A stretch of 64,000 bases of DNA from Pannonibacter sp051860505 (GCF_051860505.1 NZ_JBHYDX010000004.1:62001-126000); one strand, 5' to 3'; shown: positions 17,600 through 28,131, numbered from the stretch's first letter. Notes: a model not told the origin generated them from the letters alone. A program made the numbers and translations.

Positions 17600-19315
17600 A
17601 TGAGAAACTACATGCCCCGATTGAGCATAACGCAAAGTATTTCTACAACTTCAGCGTTTCTTGTAATACTCGCACTTCTTGTGGTGGGTGTGATTGTCAA
17701 TTCCGTGATGACAAACAACGCCCACCAGAATGCCGTCAATCAGCAGAATGCCAGTCTGCGAATTGCGGCTACGATCCTTGAGCGGGACATTCCCGGGCTG
17801 AAGGTCCGTTGGGGGTCAGGCGGGTCAGTTCAGCGGATCGAGGTAGAGAGCCTCCCGACATTTGACAACCACGCAATTATTGACACCGTTGGCCGTATGA
17901 CAGGAGAGACAGCGACAGTCTTTGCGTGGGACCCTGCCCAGCAAGACTTCGTGCGAATGACGACCAACATCATCAAGTCCGATGGCAACCGCGCAGTTGG
18001 GACGCCCCTCGGCAAAACTGGCGCCGTCTATCCGGTTGCCATGAAGGGGCAGACCTACAAGGGTGAAGCTGTGATCCTCGGCAAGCCCTATTTCACAATC
18101 TATCAGCCAATCGTGAATTCGAGCAATCAGCCAGTAGGTATTCTTTATGCTGGAGTGGAGCGGACGAAGATCATGGCGGGCGTCTCCGAAATGATGGTCA
18201 AACTGGCGATGGCGATAATCCCCGTCGTGCTTGTTGTTATCGTTGTTACGGCTTTTCTCGCTCGTCGCCTGCTGCGTCCCGTAACAGAGTTGGCGCAGAC
18301 CACGGAATTGATCGCGGACGACAACCTGGATGTCGAGGTACCCTATCTCACTCGTGTCGACCAGATCGGCATGATGGCCAAGGCGGTCGCTACATTGAAA
18401 GGCAAGTCCTTTGAGCGCCGGCAACTGGCGAGCGCCCAGGAACAATCGGATTCCGAACGCGAAGCCCGCCAGCAAGATGTTTTGCGCCGTGTCGAGCAGT
18501 TTCGCGCCAATGTACGCAGTCTGTTGTCTGGTGTCTCGGACACTGCCAGCGGACTGACTGACACGGCGCGGGACTTGACTGACATCGCCAGGGGTAGTGC
18601 AGGGCATGCAACTGAAACACAGTCGGCATCCAACGAGGCCACGAGCAACGTGCAGACAGTTGCCAGCGCAGCCGAGGAACTTGCCGCGTCGATTGGGGAA
18701 ATTCGTCGTCAGGTCGCTCAGACCGCAAATGTCGTCGGCAAGGCGACCCAGGGAACTCGTGTAACCAATGAAAAGGTTGAAGGGCTTGCCGCATCGGCAG
18801 CGAAGATCGGCGAGGTGGTAACCCTCATCCAGGCTATTGCCGAGCAGACGAATCTCTTGGCACTGAACGCAACGATTGAAGCTGCGCGAGCAGGGGAAGC
18901 CGGACGGGGCTTCGCGGTGGTTGCTGCTGAGGTGAAGGAACTCGCAACCCAGACATCGAGGGCGACAGAGGAGATCAGTGCGCAGATTTCAGCTATCCAG
19001 TCCGCGACAGATGAATCTGTACAAGCAATTGCTGCGATCACAAGAACCATGGAGGAAGTGAACAGCTACACCAATGCAATTGCTTCCGCTGTTGAAGAGC
19101 AAGGTGCAGCCACAACCGAAATCTCTCGAAACGTACAGCAAGCAGCCTACGGAACCACCGCTGTGTCCAGCAATGTTGAACAACTGTCCAAAGCAGTCGA
19201 GAACACGGCAAACTCGGCAGAAAGTGTTCTCGGTGCTTCAAACGATCTCTCTGAACGCACCGGTATTCTGCGGCGGGAGATTGATACCTTCCTCAAGGAG
19301 GTTGCTGCAGCCTGA
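17600..19315 (+). CDS. Methyl-accepting chemotaxis protein with Cache_3-Cache_2 sensor
   Basis: Inner-membrane chemoreceptor, 571 residues. A first TM segment (about 15-37) and a second (about 195-220) flank a periplasmic Cache_3-Cache_2-type domain containing TTNIIKSDGNRAVGTPLG and GEAVILGKPYFTIYQPI. A HAMP domain follows, then the signalling hairpin with tip EQTNLLALNATIEAARAGE. No CheR-binding pentapeptide is present at the C-terminus (EVAAA). GAGG seven bases upstream supports the ATG at 17600. The coding sequence is somewhat less GC-rich than its neighbours. Ligand unknown; this Cache type often senses small organic acids. Confidence 0.93.
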   Translation: MRNYMPRLSITQSISTTSAFLVILALLVVGVIVNSVMTNNAHQNAVNQQNASLRIAATILERDIPGLKVRWGSGGSVQRIEVESLPTFDNHAIIDTVGRMTGETATVFAWDPAQQDFVRMTTNIIKSDGNRAVGTPLGKTGAVYPVAMKGQTYKGEAVILGKPYFTIYQPIVNSSNQPVGILYAGVERTKIMAGVSEMMVKLAMAIIPVVLVVIVVTAFLARRLLRPVTELAQTTELIADDNLDVEVPYLTRVDQIGMMAKAVATLKGKSFERRQLASAQEQSDSEREARQQDVLRRVEQFRANVRSLLSGVSDTASGLTDTARDLTDIARGSAGHATETQSASNEATSNVQTVASAAEELAASIGEIRRQVAQTANVVGKATQGTRVTNEKVEGLAASAAKIGEVVTLIQAIAEQTNLLALNATIEAARAGEAGRGFAVVAAEVKELATQTSRATEEISAQISAIQSATDESVQAIAAITRTMEEVNSYTNAIASAVEEQGAATTEISRNVQQAAYGTTAVSSNVEQLSKAVENTANSAESVLGASNDLSERTGILRREIDTFLKEVAAA

Positions 19316-19461
19316 CCGAATCATCTGGTATCGGTGGGCTGTGCCCACTGGTACCTGCCCTTGCGCCACTTCTTTCCAACGCAACATTCTTGGATTGAAT
19401 TGGCTACAAGGTATTTCTTTTGGGTTGAATTCAACGCTTAGTTTCTACGAGTGAAACCGGT

Positions 19462-19477
19462 TTAGGGAAGGCTTAAC
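19462..19477 (+). promoter_or_regulatory. CtrA-like box upstream of the second chemoreceptor
   Basis: TTAG-N7-TTAAC, one mismatch from the CtrA consensus TTAA-N7-TTAAC, 48 bases before the ATG of the chemoreceptor at 19525. It lies in an AT-rich spacer of 209 bases. Confidence 0.4.
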
Positions 19478-19524
19478 CGGTCAAGGCTGCAAACTCCCCG
19501 GAGGCTGCAATTGGGGATCGCAGA

Positions 19525-21222
19525 ATGAATTTGACCCAACGTAAAATTTCAATTGGTTATCGGCTCTATGGATTGCTTGTCCTGTTTGCGCTCGGGCTGG
19601 CTGGCTTGATCGCTGTCGAGTCCTGGCGCCAGTCCCATGCCTTGACGGCGTTGAAGCAGGCGGAGTTGCGCAGCCTGACTGAAACGGCCGTCGGCGTGCT
19701 GGCTGATCACTACAAGATGGCTCAGGATGGCAAGCTGACCGCCGAAGAGGCAAAAATACGTGCTTTCGATGTGTTGCGCGCCATGCGCTATGGTGGTGGC
19801 AACTATTTTGTCGTTCAGAGCATGGGAGCGGGCTACCCCGTTGTGATGCATCCGGCGCGTCCGGACCTCGTCGGCACTGACCAGACCACATTGGCCGACG
19901 CCAATGGCAAGCTGTTTGCCAAGGAAATGGGCGACATTGCCCTTCGGGCCGGCAAGGGCACCGTGCAGTATGTCTGGCCGAAGGCCGGCGGTGAGGCGCC
20001 CGTTGGCAAGATCTCCTATTTCGAAGCGTTCCGGCCCTGGAACATGTTTGTCCTGACCGGCGTCTACATGGATGACCTCTCGGCAATTTTCTGGGCTGAT
20101 TTCCAGACACGTCTGGGCCTCGGGCTTGGTCTTCTGGCGATCCTGGCTGTCGTTGCAGGGTTGATCGTGCGCTCCATCACGGCACCATTGAAGTCGCTTC
20201 AAGGTGCGATGCTGAACCTTGCCGAAGGCCAGGTCGATGTCGCAATTCCAGGCCTCGAGCGCGGTGACGAGATCGGTGACATGAGCCGCACGGTAGCCGT
20301 CTTCCAGACCAATGCCCGTGAACGCAACCATCTTCAGGATGAGCAGGCACTCGAACAGAAGGCGCAACACGACCGCCAGATCCAGATCGAATCGGCCGTG
20401 ACCGAGTTCCGCTCCACGGTCGACGCGCTTCTGTCGGCTGTTGCCCAGAGCACCCATGAAATGGAAACGACCGCCGGCACGCTGTCGAACATTGCCAGGG
20501 CCTCCTCGGAGCGGACCTCCACGGCGGCCAGCGCCTCGACCGAAGCGTCCAGCAACGTGCAGTCTGTCGCCAGTGCCGCCGAGGAATTGTCCGCGTCGAT
20601 TGCCGAAATCAGTGGTCAGGTCGCCCGAACCAGCCAGATCGTTGCCAAGGCAACCCAGAGCACCCTCGTGACAAACCAGAAGGTCTCGTCGCTCGCATTG
20701 GCTGCCAACAAGATCGGCGAAGTGGTTACGCTCATCCAGGCGATTGCCGAGCAGACCAATCTGCTGGCCTTGAACGCGACCATTGAGGCCGCCCGCGCCG
20801 GCGACGCCGGACGAGGCTTTGCGGTCGTTGCTGCCGAAGTCAAGGAACTGGCCAACCAGACCTCCAAGGCAACGGAAGAAATCGGGTCGCAAATCTCGGC
20901 CATCCAGGCTTCGACCGGCGAAGCCGTCCAGGCGATCCAGGAGATTGCCGCGACCATGCAGACGGTTGATGGCTACACCACCGAGATTGCTGCATCGGTC
21001 GAGCAGCAAGGTGCTGCGACCAATGAGATCAGTCACAATGTGCAGCAGGCGACCCGCGGCACCATGGAGGTCTCGCAGGACATCCATAGCCTTGCGGCAT
21101 CCGTGAACCAGACAAGCGAAGCTGCTGGTCAGGTGCTCGGTGCATCCGGGCGCGTCAGCGACCAGACCGAGCGTTTGCGCGCCGCTTTTGATCGGTTTGT
21201 ATCGACCGTCGCAGCGGCCTGA
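19525..21222 (+). CDS. Methyl-accepting chemotaxis protein with single Cache (sCache_2) sensor
   Basis: Chemoreceptor of 565 residues: TM1 (about 12-32), a periplasmic sCache_2 domain (about 35-190) with RYGGGNYFV, VMHPARPDLVG and PWNMFVLTGVYMDD, TM2 (about 194-214), HAMP (GLERGDEIGDM) and the signalling domain with tip EQTNLLALNATIEAARAGD. It shares its cytoplasmic half with the flanking receptors, so the three probably arose by duplication with sensor exchange. An intrinsic terminator follows. Confidence 0.94.
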   Translation: MNLTQRKISIGYRLYGLLVLFALGLAGLIAVESWRQSHALTALKQAELRSLTETAVGVLADHYKMAQDGKLTAEEAKIRAFDVLRAMRYGGGNYFVVQSMGAGYPVVMHPARPDLVGTDQTTLADANGKLFAKEMGDIALRAGKGTVQYVWPKAGGEAPVGKISYFEAFRPWNMFVLTGVYMDDLSAIFWADFQTRLGLGLGLLAILAVVAGLIVRSITAPLKSLQGAMLNLAEGQVDVAIPGLERGDEIGDMSRTVAVFQTNARERNHLQDEQALEQKAQHDRQIQIESAVTEFRSTVDALLSAVAQSTHEMETTAGTLSNIARASSERTSTAASASTEASSNVQSVASAAEELSASIAEISGQVARTSQIVAKATQSTLVTNQKVSSLALAANKIGEVVTLIQAIAEQTNLLALNATIEAARAGDAGRGFAVVAAEVKELANQTSKATEEIGSQISAIQASTGEAVQAIQEIAATMQTVDGYTTEIAASVEQQGAATNEISHNVQQATRGTMEVSQDIHSLAASVNQTSEAAGQVLGASGRVSDQTERLRAAFDRFVSTVAAA

Positions 21223-21609
21223 TCTTGCAAGTGCATGACGATGAGGAAAGGGGGCGCAACGCCCCCTTTTTTTGTGCGCCGCGAAGAAAATGACCTCGGG
21301 ATGTGCCTTGCCAAGGGTTTGAGTTGATCAAGACTGGTGGCGAAAGAGCAACGTCTACGAAGAGAACAATATTCTCCAATGCCGTGAAGTGACGCGTCTC
21401 TGCGTTGCCAGGGTCTGGATGCTTTCCAAGATTGAAATTATTCAAATGTGTATTTCATGCGTTCTTTCCGCAATAAATAGAAAAGCCAACTAATAAACTC
21501 ACATGGTATAATGTAATTTCAAGTAATTTTAAAAATATACATAGCCTTAAGAAAATGATGTCAGAGAAGCCTGGGGTGAGACTGCAATTGCACTTACATC
21601 GAGGTTCCG
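21223..21609. other. Intergenic region between two chemoreceptor genes (387 bp)
   Basis: It begins with an intrinsic terminator (21247-21273), then becomes AT-rich from about 21430. TATAAT occurs at 21507-21512 but lacks a good -35 partner at 17 bp. No gene is supported; the AT-rich part presumably holds the promoter of the receptor at 21610. Confidence 0.6.
21247..21273 (+). terminator. Intrinsic terminator after the sCache_2 chemoreceptor
   Basis: GGGGGCG (21250-21256) pairs with CGCCCCC (21260-21266) around a 3-base loop, extended by AAA/TTT and followed by seven T in all. It lies about 25 bases past the stop. Confidence 0.93.
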
Positions 21610-24057
21610 ATGACTCAATTCATTCGAATGTTCAACGACATTCGCCTGTTCTTCAAGGTCTCTGGCGGGCTGGTTTCCCTTCTTGTTCTGATTGCTGCAA
21701 TTGGGGCGACAGCAATTTACACGCTGGTAGGCCTTTCGCAGCGCAGCGAAATTTCGGACAGGGCGTTGGTCACTCTCACCGACCTCCAGAGCCTGTCGGT
21801 GGAACGGGAGTCTTTTCTGCGCCATCCGGCCCCCGAAGGTGGCGAGCGGGTTTCGCTCGCCCTGTCTGGCATCAGCAGCACGCTGGATGGCCTGGCCGAG
21901 GCGCTGGCTGCCGAACCTCAGTCGTTGGCAAGCGTCGAGATCGCCCGCGAAAAGGCAATCGCCTTTGAGGCAACTTTCGCGATGGTTCGGCAAGACAGTC
22001 AATCGCTGGCCGACAAACTGGTGGTGATCGACCGGGCAACGGCGCAACTCGACAGCCTGACCCGAACCATTGGCAACGAGTTGCAACGCCAGCAGCGAGA
22101 CGCCGCTGATGCGTCGATCCTGGCTGAGGCTTCCCAGAACGACTTGCGCAGGCTGAGCCGGACAGCCAGTGACATGCAGGCGCAGATTGCGTTCCTGCAG
22201 TCGGTGTTCGGCAAGGGTGCCGATTTCAACCCTGGCGGCATGCCGCAGGACCTGCGCAACAAGGTTGATGCAGCGCTGGTACAGATCAAGGCGAATGCGC
22301 TCAAGCTTGTATCGTCTCGTCTGCAGGTCGTTCAGAAGCAGACCGGCGACAGGATGGGCGGGGAAGCCGAGGCCTTGGCGACGCTGCTGCCCGGCTTGCT
22401 TGATGCGTTTAGCCAGGAGGATGTTGACAGCCGGAGAATGGATGCAACTGACCGGCTGAACGCGCTGGCCTCGCTGACGACCGACGCCCGCCTTGCAGTC
22501 TACGCAGCGCTTGATCAGGCGCTTGATGTGTCCAATGCGATGCAGAAAAGACTGGCATCACTGAGCACCATCGGTCAGCAGGCGCTTGAAATCGCCGGAT
22601 CGATCTCGACCGTCAAGAACGGCACCACGAGCTTTCTGACTGGAACCGGTGACATTGCTCCTGATGCCGTGGAGGCGGAAATCGATATGCTTGGCATGTA
22701 TGCGATGCAGATGGAGGGGGCCAGCGCGCAGGTCCCGGCCGCTGCAACCGCAATCGCTGCCATGCCGAAGGCGCTGGAGGACTACGCTGCGGCCTTTACC
22801 GCAATCAGGGCAGCGAAAGCCAACCTGGAGGAAAACCGCACCGAACTCGATCGGCTCACGGTTCTGCTGCAGGATACGGTGACCGGGCTTGCCAGTGCCC
22901 AGTCTGCCGCCAACCGGTCTGCCGGACAGGCTGCTGTCACCACCATTGGCGTGTCGGTTGTTGTGGCCATTCTTGTCGGGCTTGGTCTTGCCTTCGCCTT
23001 GAACAATGTCATCACCAACCCGATCCGAGCAATGACAGCGACGATGCGGCGTCTTGCGGCTGGCGATACGGCAACCGATGTGCCCGGACTTGAGAGGGGC
23101 GATGAGATCGGTGACATGGGACGGGCAGTTCAGGTGTTCAAGGACAATGCCGTTGAACGGATCCGTCTGGAAGCCCGGAGCCAGACCGAGACGGAGACCC
23201 AGCGCCGACGTCAGGACATGATCGAGCATCTCGTCGGCTCCTTCCGCATGACCGCGCAGGAATTGATCGGTTCGGTTGAGGCAACGGCCCAGGGGCTTGG
23301 CGAAACCGCACAGACATTGACTGAAATCGCCCGCGTCAGTGCCACGCGCGCCGACGAGACGGAAGCCGCCGCTGGCGCTGCAACTGACAGTGTCGAAAGC
23401 GTTGCCGGTGCTGCCGAACAACTGGCAGCATCGATCAACGAGATCGGCCAGCAGGTCTCTCTGACAACCCGGATTGTAAGCGAAGCAACTGTCGGAACCC
23501 GCGAAACCAATGCCAAGGTGACAAGCCTTGCCGCCGCTGCCGAGAAGATCGGTGAAGTGGTGACGCTGATCCAGAGCATCGCCGCCCAGACCAACCTTCT
23601 TGCGCTGAATGCCACGATCGAGGCAGCCCGTGCTGGTGAAGCCGGTCGCGGCTTTGCCGTGGTGGCGGCAGAGGTCAAGGAACTCGCCAACCAGACATCG
23701 CGGGCAACCGAGGAAATCTCCGCCCAGATTTCGGCGATCCAGCTGGCCACTGATGAGTCCGCAGAAGCGATTGCCAGTATCAGCCGCGTCATGGACCAGG
23801 TGAACGACTACACAAGCTCGATTGCTTCGGCAGTGACCGAGCAGAGTGCGGCCACCAGCAACATCTCGCAAAATGTCAGGCGGGCGGCGGCCGGAACAAC
23901 ATCGGTCTCGGGCAACATGACCGGGCTGTCGGCGGCGGTGGACGAGACAGCACGTTCGGCCGAACGTGTCCTGTCCGCGTCAAGCGACGTCAACGATAAA
24001 ACCCGGCATCTGAAGCTGGAGGTTGACCGGTTCCTCGAAGCCGTTGCCGCTGCTTGA
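21610..24057 (+). CDS. Methyl-accepting chemotaxis protein with long helical periplasmic sensor
   Basis: Large receptor of 815 residues. TM1 (about 18-40), then about 400 periplasmic residues predicted largely helical (many Leu/Ala/Glu heptads) resembling a helical bimodular (HBM) sensor, TM2 (about 438-460), HAMP and a signalling domain with tip AQTNLLALNATIEAARAGE. HBM sensors bind small organic acids in Pseudomonas McpS-type receptors; the HBM assignment here is by length and helical pattern only. GAGG five bases upstream supports the ATG. A strong terminator follows. Confidence 0.9.
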   Translation: MTQFIRMFNDIRLFFKVSGGLVSLLVLIAAIGATAIYTLVGLSQRSEISDRALVTLTDLQSLSVERESFLRHPAPEGGERVSLALSGISSTLDGLAEALAAEPQSLASVEIAREKAIAFEATFAMVRQDSQSLADKLVVIDRATAQLDSLTRTIGNELQRQQRDAADASILAEASQNDLRRLSRTASDMQAQIAFLQSVFGKGADFNPGGMPQDLRNKVDAALVQIKANALKLVSSRLQVVQKQTGDRMGGEAEALATLLPGLLDAFSQEDVDSRRMDATDRLNALASLTTDARLAVYAALDQALDVSNAMQKRLASLSTIGQQALEIAGSISTVKNGTTSFLTGTGDIAPDAVEAEIDMLGMYAMQMEGASAQVPAAATAIAAMPKALEDYAAAFTAIRAAKANLEENRTELDRLTVLLQDTVTGLASAQSAANRSAGQAAVTTIGVSVVVAILVGLGLAFALNNVITNPIRAMTATMRRLAAGDTATDVPGLERGDEIGDMGRAVQVFKDNAVERIRLEARSQTETETQRRRQDMIEHLVGSFRMTAQELIGSVEATAQGLGETAQTLTEIARVSATRADETEAAAGAATDSVESVAGAAEQLAASINEIGQQVSLTTRIVSEATVGTRETNAKVTSLAAAAEKIGEVVTLIQSIAAQTNLLALNATIEAARAGEAGRGFAVVAAEVKELANQTSRATEEISAQISAIQLATDESAEAIASISRVMDQVNDYTSSIASAVTEQSAATSNISQNVRRAAAGTTSVSGNMTGLSAAVDETARSAERVLSASSDVNDKTRHLKLEVDRFLEAVAAA

Positions 24058-24089
24058 GGTCAGGACGGAAGACAGGTGATGCTGAAAAC

Positions 24090-24125
24090 AGCGGCCCCGG
24101 AGCGGCATCGCGCTCCGGGGCCGCT
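24090..24125. terminator. Bidirectional hairpin between chemoreceptor and coxM
   Basis: A 15-bp perfect stem (24090-24104 with 24111-24125) and 6-base loop between two convergent genes, followed by TTGTCTGT on the plus strand. It can serve both transcripts. Confidence 0.8.
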
Positions 24126-24137
24126 TTGTCTGTCGTA

Positions 24138-24935
24138 TCAGGCTGCAGCAACAGCGCGCTTGGCCATCACGGTCACGAGATTGGCGCGGTAGTCGGCCGA
24201 GCCATGGATGTCGGACAGCATGTCGTCCGCAGGCACGCTGATCGAGGCGACGGCATCTGCGGACCAGTTGGCACTGAGGGCTGCTTCCATGGCCGGGATG
24301 CGGAATACGCCGCTCTGCCCGGCACCGGTCGCAGCGACGCGGACCGAACCATCCTTGAAGCGGGCGACGAAGACGCCAGCCATGGCATAGCGCGAGGCCG
24401 GGTTCGGGTACTTGGCGTAGGCTGACTTTTCCGGCACCGGGAAGCTGATCGCGGTGATGATCTCGTTCTCCTCAAGCGCGGTATCGAACATGCCGGTGAA
24501 GTAACCTTCAGCAGCGATGTCGCGCGCGCTGGTGTGAACCGTCGCCCCGAGCGCCATCACGGCTGAAGGGTAGTCCGCTGCCGGGTCATTGTTGGCGACT
24601 GAGCCGCCAATGGTGCCCATGTGGCGGACGTGCGGGTCGCCAATGCCGCCGGCGAGCTTGGCAAGGCCGGGGATCAGGCGCTGGACCAGCGCGGAGCTGG
24701 CCACGTCTGCATGCTTGGTTCCGGCTCCGATACGCAGGCTGCCGCCAGCCTCGGTGATACCCTGAAGCTCGGCAATCTGGCCAAGGTCGATGAGATCGCT
24801 TGGTGCTGCCAGGCGCTGCTTCATGGTCGGGATCAGGGTCTGGCCGCCGGCGAGGAACTTGCCGTCATCAGCCTTGGCCATCAAGCTGGCCGCTTCGCTG
24901 ACCGATCCGGCGCGGTGATAATTGGTTTCATACAT
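24138..24935 (-). CDS. coxM: CO dehydrogenase-like FAD subunit
   Basis: Medium, FAD-binding subunit of a molybdenum hydroxylase, 265 residues. FAD contacts are visible in AGGQTLIPTMK (29-39) and in GTIGGSVANNDPAADYP (about 107-123), the TIGG motif of CoxM/XdhB proteins. It is the last gene of coxG-S-L-M, 83 bases after coxL. It passes electrons from the iron-sulphur subunit to the respiratory chain (family knowledge). Which substrate the complex oxidises depends on CoxL, which is of form II. Confidence 0.9.
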   Translation of the reverse strand: MYETNYHRAGSVSEAASLMAKADDGKFLAGGQTLIPTMKQRLAAPSDLIDLGQIAELQGITEAGGSLRIGAGTKHADVASSALVQRLIPGLAKLAGGIGDPHVRHMGTIGGSVANNDPAADYPSAVMALGATVHTSARDIAAEGYFTGMFDTALEENEIITAISFPVPEKSAYAKYPNPASRYAMAGVFVARFKDGSVRVAATGAGQSGVFRIPAMEAALSANWSADAVASISVPADDMLSDIHGSADYRANLVTVMAKRAVAAA

Positions 24936-24975
24936 CGTGTTCGTGCTCCCTTGGGGAAAGCGTGAAGGGGAACCG

Positions 24976-25007
24976 GGGCTGGCGCTGCCGTATCAGCGCG
25001 CCAGCCC
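24976..25007. other. Intergenic hairpin between coxL and coxM
   Basis: GGGCTGGCG (24976-24984) pairs perfectly with CGCCAGCCC (24999-25007) around a 14-base loop, in the gap between the two genes. No T-run; more likely an mRNA-stability or differential-expression hairpin than a terminator. Confidence 0.45.
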
Positions 25008-25018
25008 GCTGCCATTGG

Positions 25019-27382
25019 TCACTCGGCTGCCATCGCCCGGCGGCTGTCCTGGATGGCCTTCCAGACGCGCTCCGGTGTCGCCGGCATGGCCATCTCGCGG
25101 ATGCCGAGCGCGTCGGTGATGGCGTTGATGACGGCCGGGGGCGAGCCGATCGCGCCGGCTTCGCCGCAGCCCTTCATGCCGAGCGGGTTGCCCGGGCAGA
25201 TGGTCTCCGTCGTCATCAGCGTGTAGGACGGCACGTCGTCCGCGCGCGGCATGGCGTAGTCCATGAACGAGCCGGTGATCAGCTGACCACCTTCGTCATA
25301 GGCGGCGTTCTCCAGAAGCGCCTGCCCGATGCCCTGGGTCAGACCGCCATGCACCTGGCCCTCGACGATCATCGGGTTGATGATCTTGCCGAAGTCATCC
25401 GCAGCCACGAAATTGATGATCTGCGTCTTGCCGGTTTCCGGATCGATCTCGACCTCGCAGACATAGGTGCCAGCGGGGAAGGTGAAGTTCGACGGATCGT
25501 AGAACGCGCCTTCCTTGAGGCCCGGCTCCATGCCTGCCGGCAGGTTGTGGGCCGTGTAGGCGGCGAGTGCCACCTGGAAGAAGGGCAGGGCCTTGTCCGT
25601 GCCGGCAACCTTCAGCTGGCCGCCTTCGAAGACGATATCACCTTCAGCTGCTTCCATCAGGTGCGCGGCGATCTTTTTGGCCTTTGCCTCGACCTTGTCG
25701 AGGGCCTTGACGATGGCCGACATGCCAACCGCGCCGGACCGCGAGCCGTAAGTGCCCATGCCGAACTGCACCTTGTCGGTGTCGCCATGCACGATCGACA
25801 CACTGTCGGTGTCGACGCCGAAGCGATCCGAGATCAGCTGGGCGAAGGTGGTCTCATGACCCTGGCCATGGCTGTGCGAGCCCGTCAGGACCTCGATGGT
25901 GCCAACTGGATTGACGCGTACCTCGGCCGATTCCCAGAGGCCGACGCCTGCGCCGAGCGACCCGACTGCCGCCGAAGGCGCAATGCCGCAGGCCTCGATG
26001 TAGCAGGACAGGCCAATGCCGCGCAGCTTGCCGCGCCGAGCCGCCTCGGCCTTGCGGGCGGGGAAGCCGGCATAGTCGACAGCCTTCAGCGCCGCATCCA
26101 GCGTGGCGTCATAGTCGCCCGCGTCGTAGCACATGATCACCGGCGTCTGGTGCGGGAAGGCGCGGATGAAGTTGCGGCGGCGGAACTCGGCCGGGTCCAG
26201 CTCGACTTCGCGTGCAGCCGTTTCCATCATGCGTTCAACCAGATAGGTCGCCTCGGGTCGTCCGGCACCACGGTAGGCGTCGACCGGCGTGGTGTTGGTG
26301 TAAACGGCCTTTACGTTGCAGAAGATGGCCGGGATGTCGTACTGGCCCGACAACAGCGTCGCATAGAGGTAGGTCGGCACCGATGACGAGAACAGCGACA
26401 TGTAAGCGCCGATGTTCGCGATGGTGTTGACGCGGAAGCCGATGATCTTGTGGTTGGCGTCCAGCGCCAGTTCGGCCTCAGACCGGTGATCGCGGCCATG
26501 GGCGTCCGTGAGGAAGGCCTCTGTCCGGTCGCTGACCCACTTCACCGGACGGCCAACGCGCTTGGATGCCCACAGGCAGACCATCTCTTCCGGGTAGATG
26601 TAGATCTTCGAGCCGAAACCGCCGCCCACATCCGGCGCAATGACGCGCAGCTTGTGCTCGGGTGCGATGTTGTAGAAGGCCGACAGCACCAGGCGCGCCA
26701 CATGCGGGTTCTGCGAGGTGGTGTGCAGCGTGAAGTGCTCCTCGGCCGCATCATAGTCGGCAAGCGCCGCACGCGGCTCCATCGGGTTCGGCACCAGACG
26801 GTTGTTGGTGATGTCGAGCTTGGTCACATGGGCTGCCTTGGCGAAGGCCGCACTGGTGGCGGCCTCGTCGCCGATGACCCAGTCATAGATCAGGTTGCCG
26901 GGGGCTTCCGGATGGAGCTGCGGTGCGCCGGGTTCCAGTGCCGCGGCCGGGTCGACGATGACCGGCAGTTCCTCATAGGAAACGACGACAGCTTCTGCCG
27001 CATCCCGGGCCTGGCCCTGGGTCTCGGCGATGACAACGGCCACCGCCTGTCCGGCGTAGCGCACGATCTCCGGTTCCAGCGCGCGCCAGGCACCCATCTT
27101 CATCGGCGTGCCGTCGCGCGAATGGATCATCCAGCCGCAGATGAGGTTGCCGACGCCGTCGCCGACCAGCTGCTCACCCGTGAGCACGGCCTCGACACCG
27201 GGCATTTCCAGCGCCGCGCTGGCATCAATCCCGGTGATCCGGGCGTGGGCATGCGGCGAGCGCACGAAAGCCGCAAAGGTCATGCGCGCGGCCGTCATGT
27301 CGTCGGTGTACCGGCCCTTGCCGGTGATGAAGCGCTTGTCTTCCTTGCGCAGGGCACGAGCCCCGATGCCTTGAACTCCCAT
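25019..27382 (-). CDS. coxL: Aerobic CO dehydrogenase-like molybdopterin subunit, form II
   Basis: Large catalytic subunit of the xanthine oxidase family, 787 residues. The active-site loop reads AYRGAGR (369-375), the form II signature, not the AYxCSFR of proven CO dehydrogenases, so the copper-ligating cysteine is absent. An SHGQGHETTF molybdopterin contact and the terminal GCGEAG with conserved glutamate (E in GMKGCGEAGAIG) are present, so a molybdenum hydroxylase activity is expected. The real substrate may be a purine, aldehyde or aromatic heterocycle rather than CO. It is preceded by coxS with a 139-base gap and followed by coxM. Confidence 0.92.
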   Translation of the reverse strand: MGVQGIGARALRKEDKRFITGKGRYTDDMTAARMTFAAFVRSPHAHARITGIDASAALEMPGVEAVLTGEQLVGDGVGNLICGWMIHSRDGTPMKMGAWRALEPEIVRYAGQAVAVVIAETQGQARDAAEAVVVSYEELPVIVDPAAALEPGAPQLHPEAPGNLIYDWVIGDEAATSAAFAKAAHVTKLDITNNRLVPNPMEPRAALADYDAAEEHFTLHTTSQNPHVARLVLSAFYNIAPEHKLRVIAPDVGGGFGSKIYIYPEEMVCLWASKRVGRPVKWVSDRTEAFLTDAHGRDHRSEAELALDANHKIIGFRVNTIANIGAYMSLFSSSVPTYLYATLLSGQYDIPAIFCNVKAVYTNTTPVDAYRGAGRPEATYLVERMMETAAREVELDPAEFRRRNFIRAFPHQTPVIMCYDAGDYDATLDAALKAVDYAGFPARKAEAARRGKLRGIGLSCYIEACGIAPSAAVGSLGAGVGLWESAEVRVNPVGTIEVLTGSHSHGQGHETTFAQLISDRFGVDTDSVSIVHGDTDKVQFGMGTYGSRSGAVGMSAIVKALDKVEAKAKKIAAHLMEAAEGDIVFEGGQLKVAGTDKALPFFQVALAAYTAHNLPAGMEPGLKEGAFYDPSNFTFPAGTYVCEVEIDPETGKTQIINFVAADDFGKIINPMIVEGQVHGGLTQGIGQALLENAAYDEGGQLITGSFMDYAMPRADDVPSYTLMTTETICPGNPLGMKGCGEAGAIGSPPAVINAITDALGIREMAMPATPERVWKAIQDSRRAMAAE

Positions 27383-27521
27383 GGACGTTCTCCCTCAGGC
27401 AGCGTCTTGCTGCGTGTCCGGCCCGGCTGGTGCCGCCTCCTCACGGCCGTGATCCAGCCTGCCGGTCCAGTTCAGATGTCCCGCGCGGCGTCCGCGCAGG
27501 TGGGAAACTGAAGCGTGCCGC

Positions 27522-28010
<489 letters not shown>

Positions 28011-28131
28011 GCTTTTGTTCCTCCCTCAGGTCTGCCCGACCGGTTCGCGTCACCGTCAGGCAGGGTCATGTCATGGATTTACGTTGTCTTTTTGCGTCCG
28101 GACCGGTCTTGTCTTCGCTCCGATGGTCACC

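Noticed and set aside
21507..21512. TATAAT sequence before the third chemoreceptor
   Set aside because: No acceptable -35 element at the right distance; chance occurrence in AT-rich DNA is likely.
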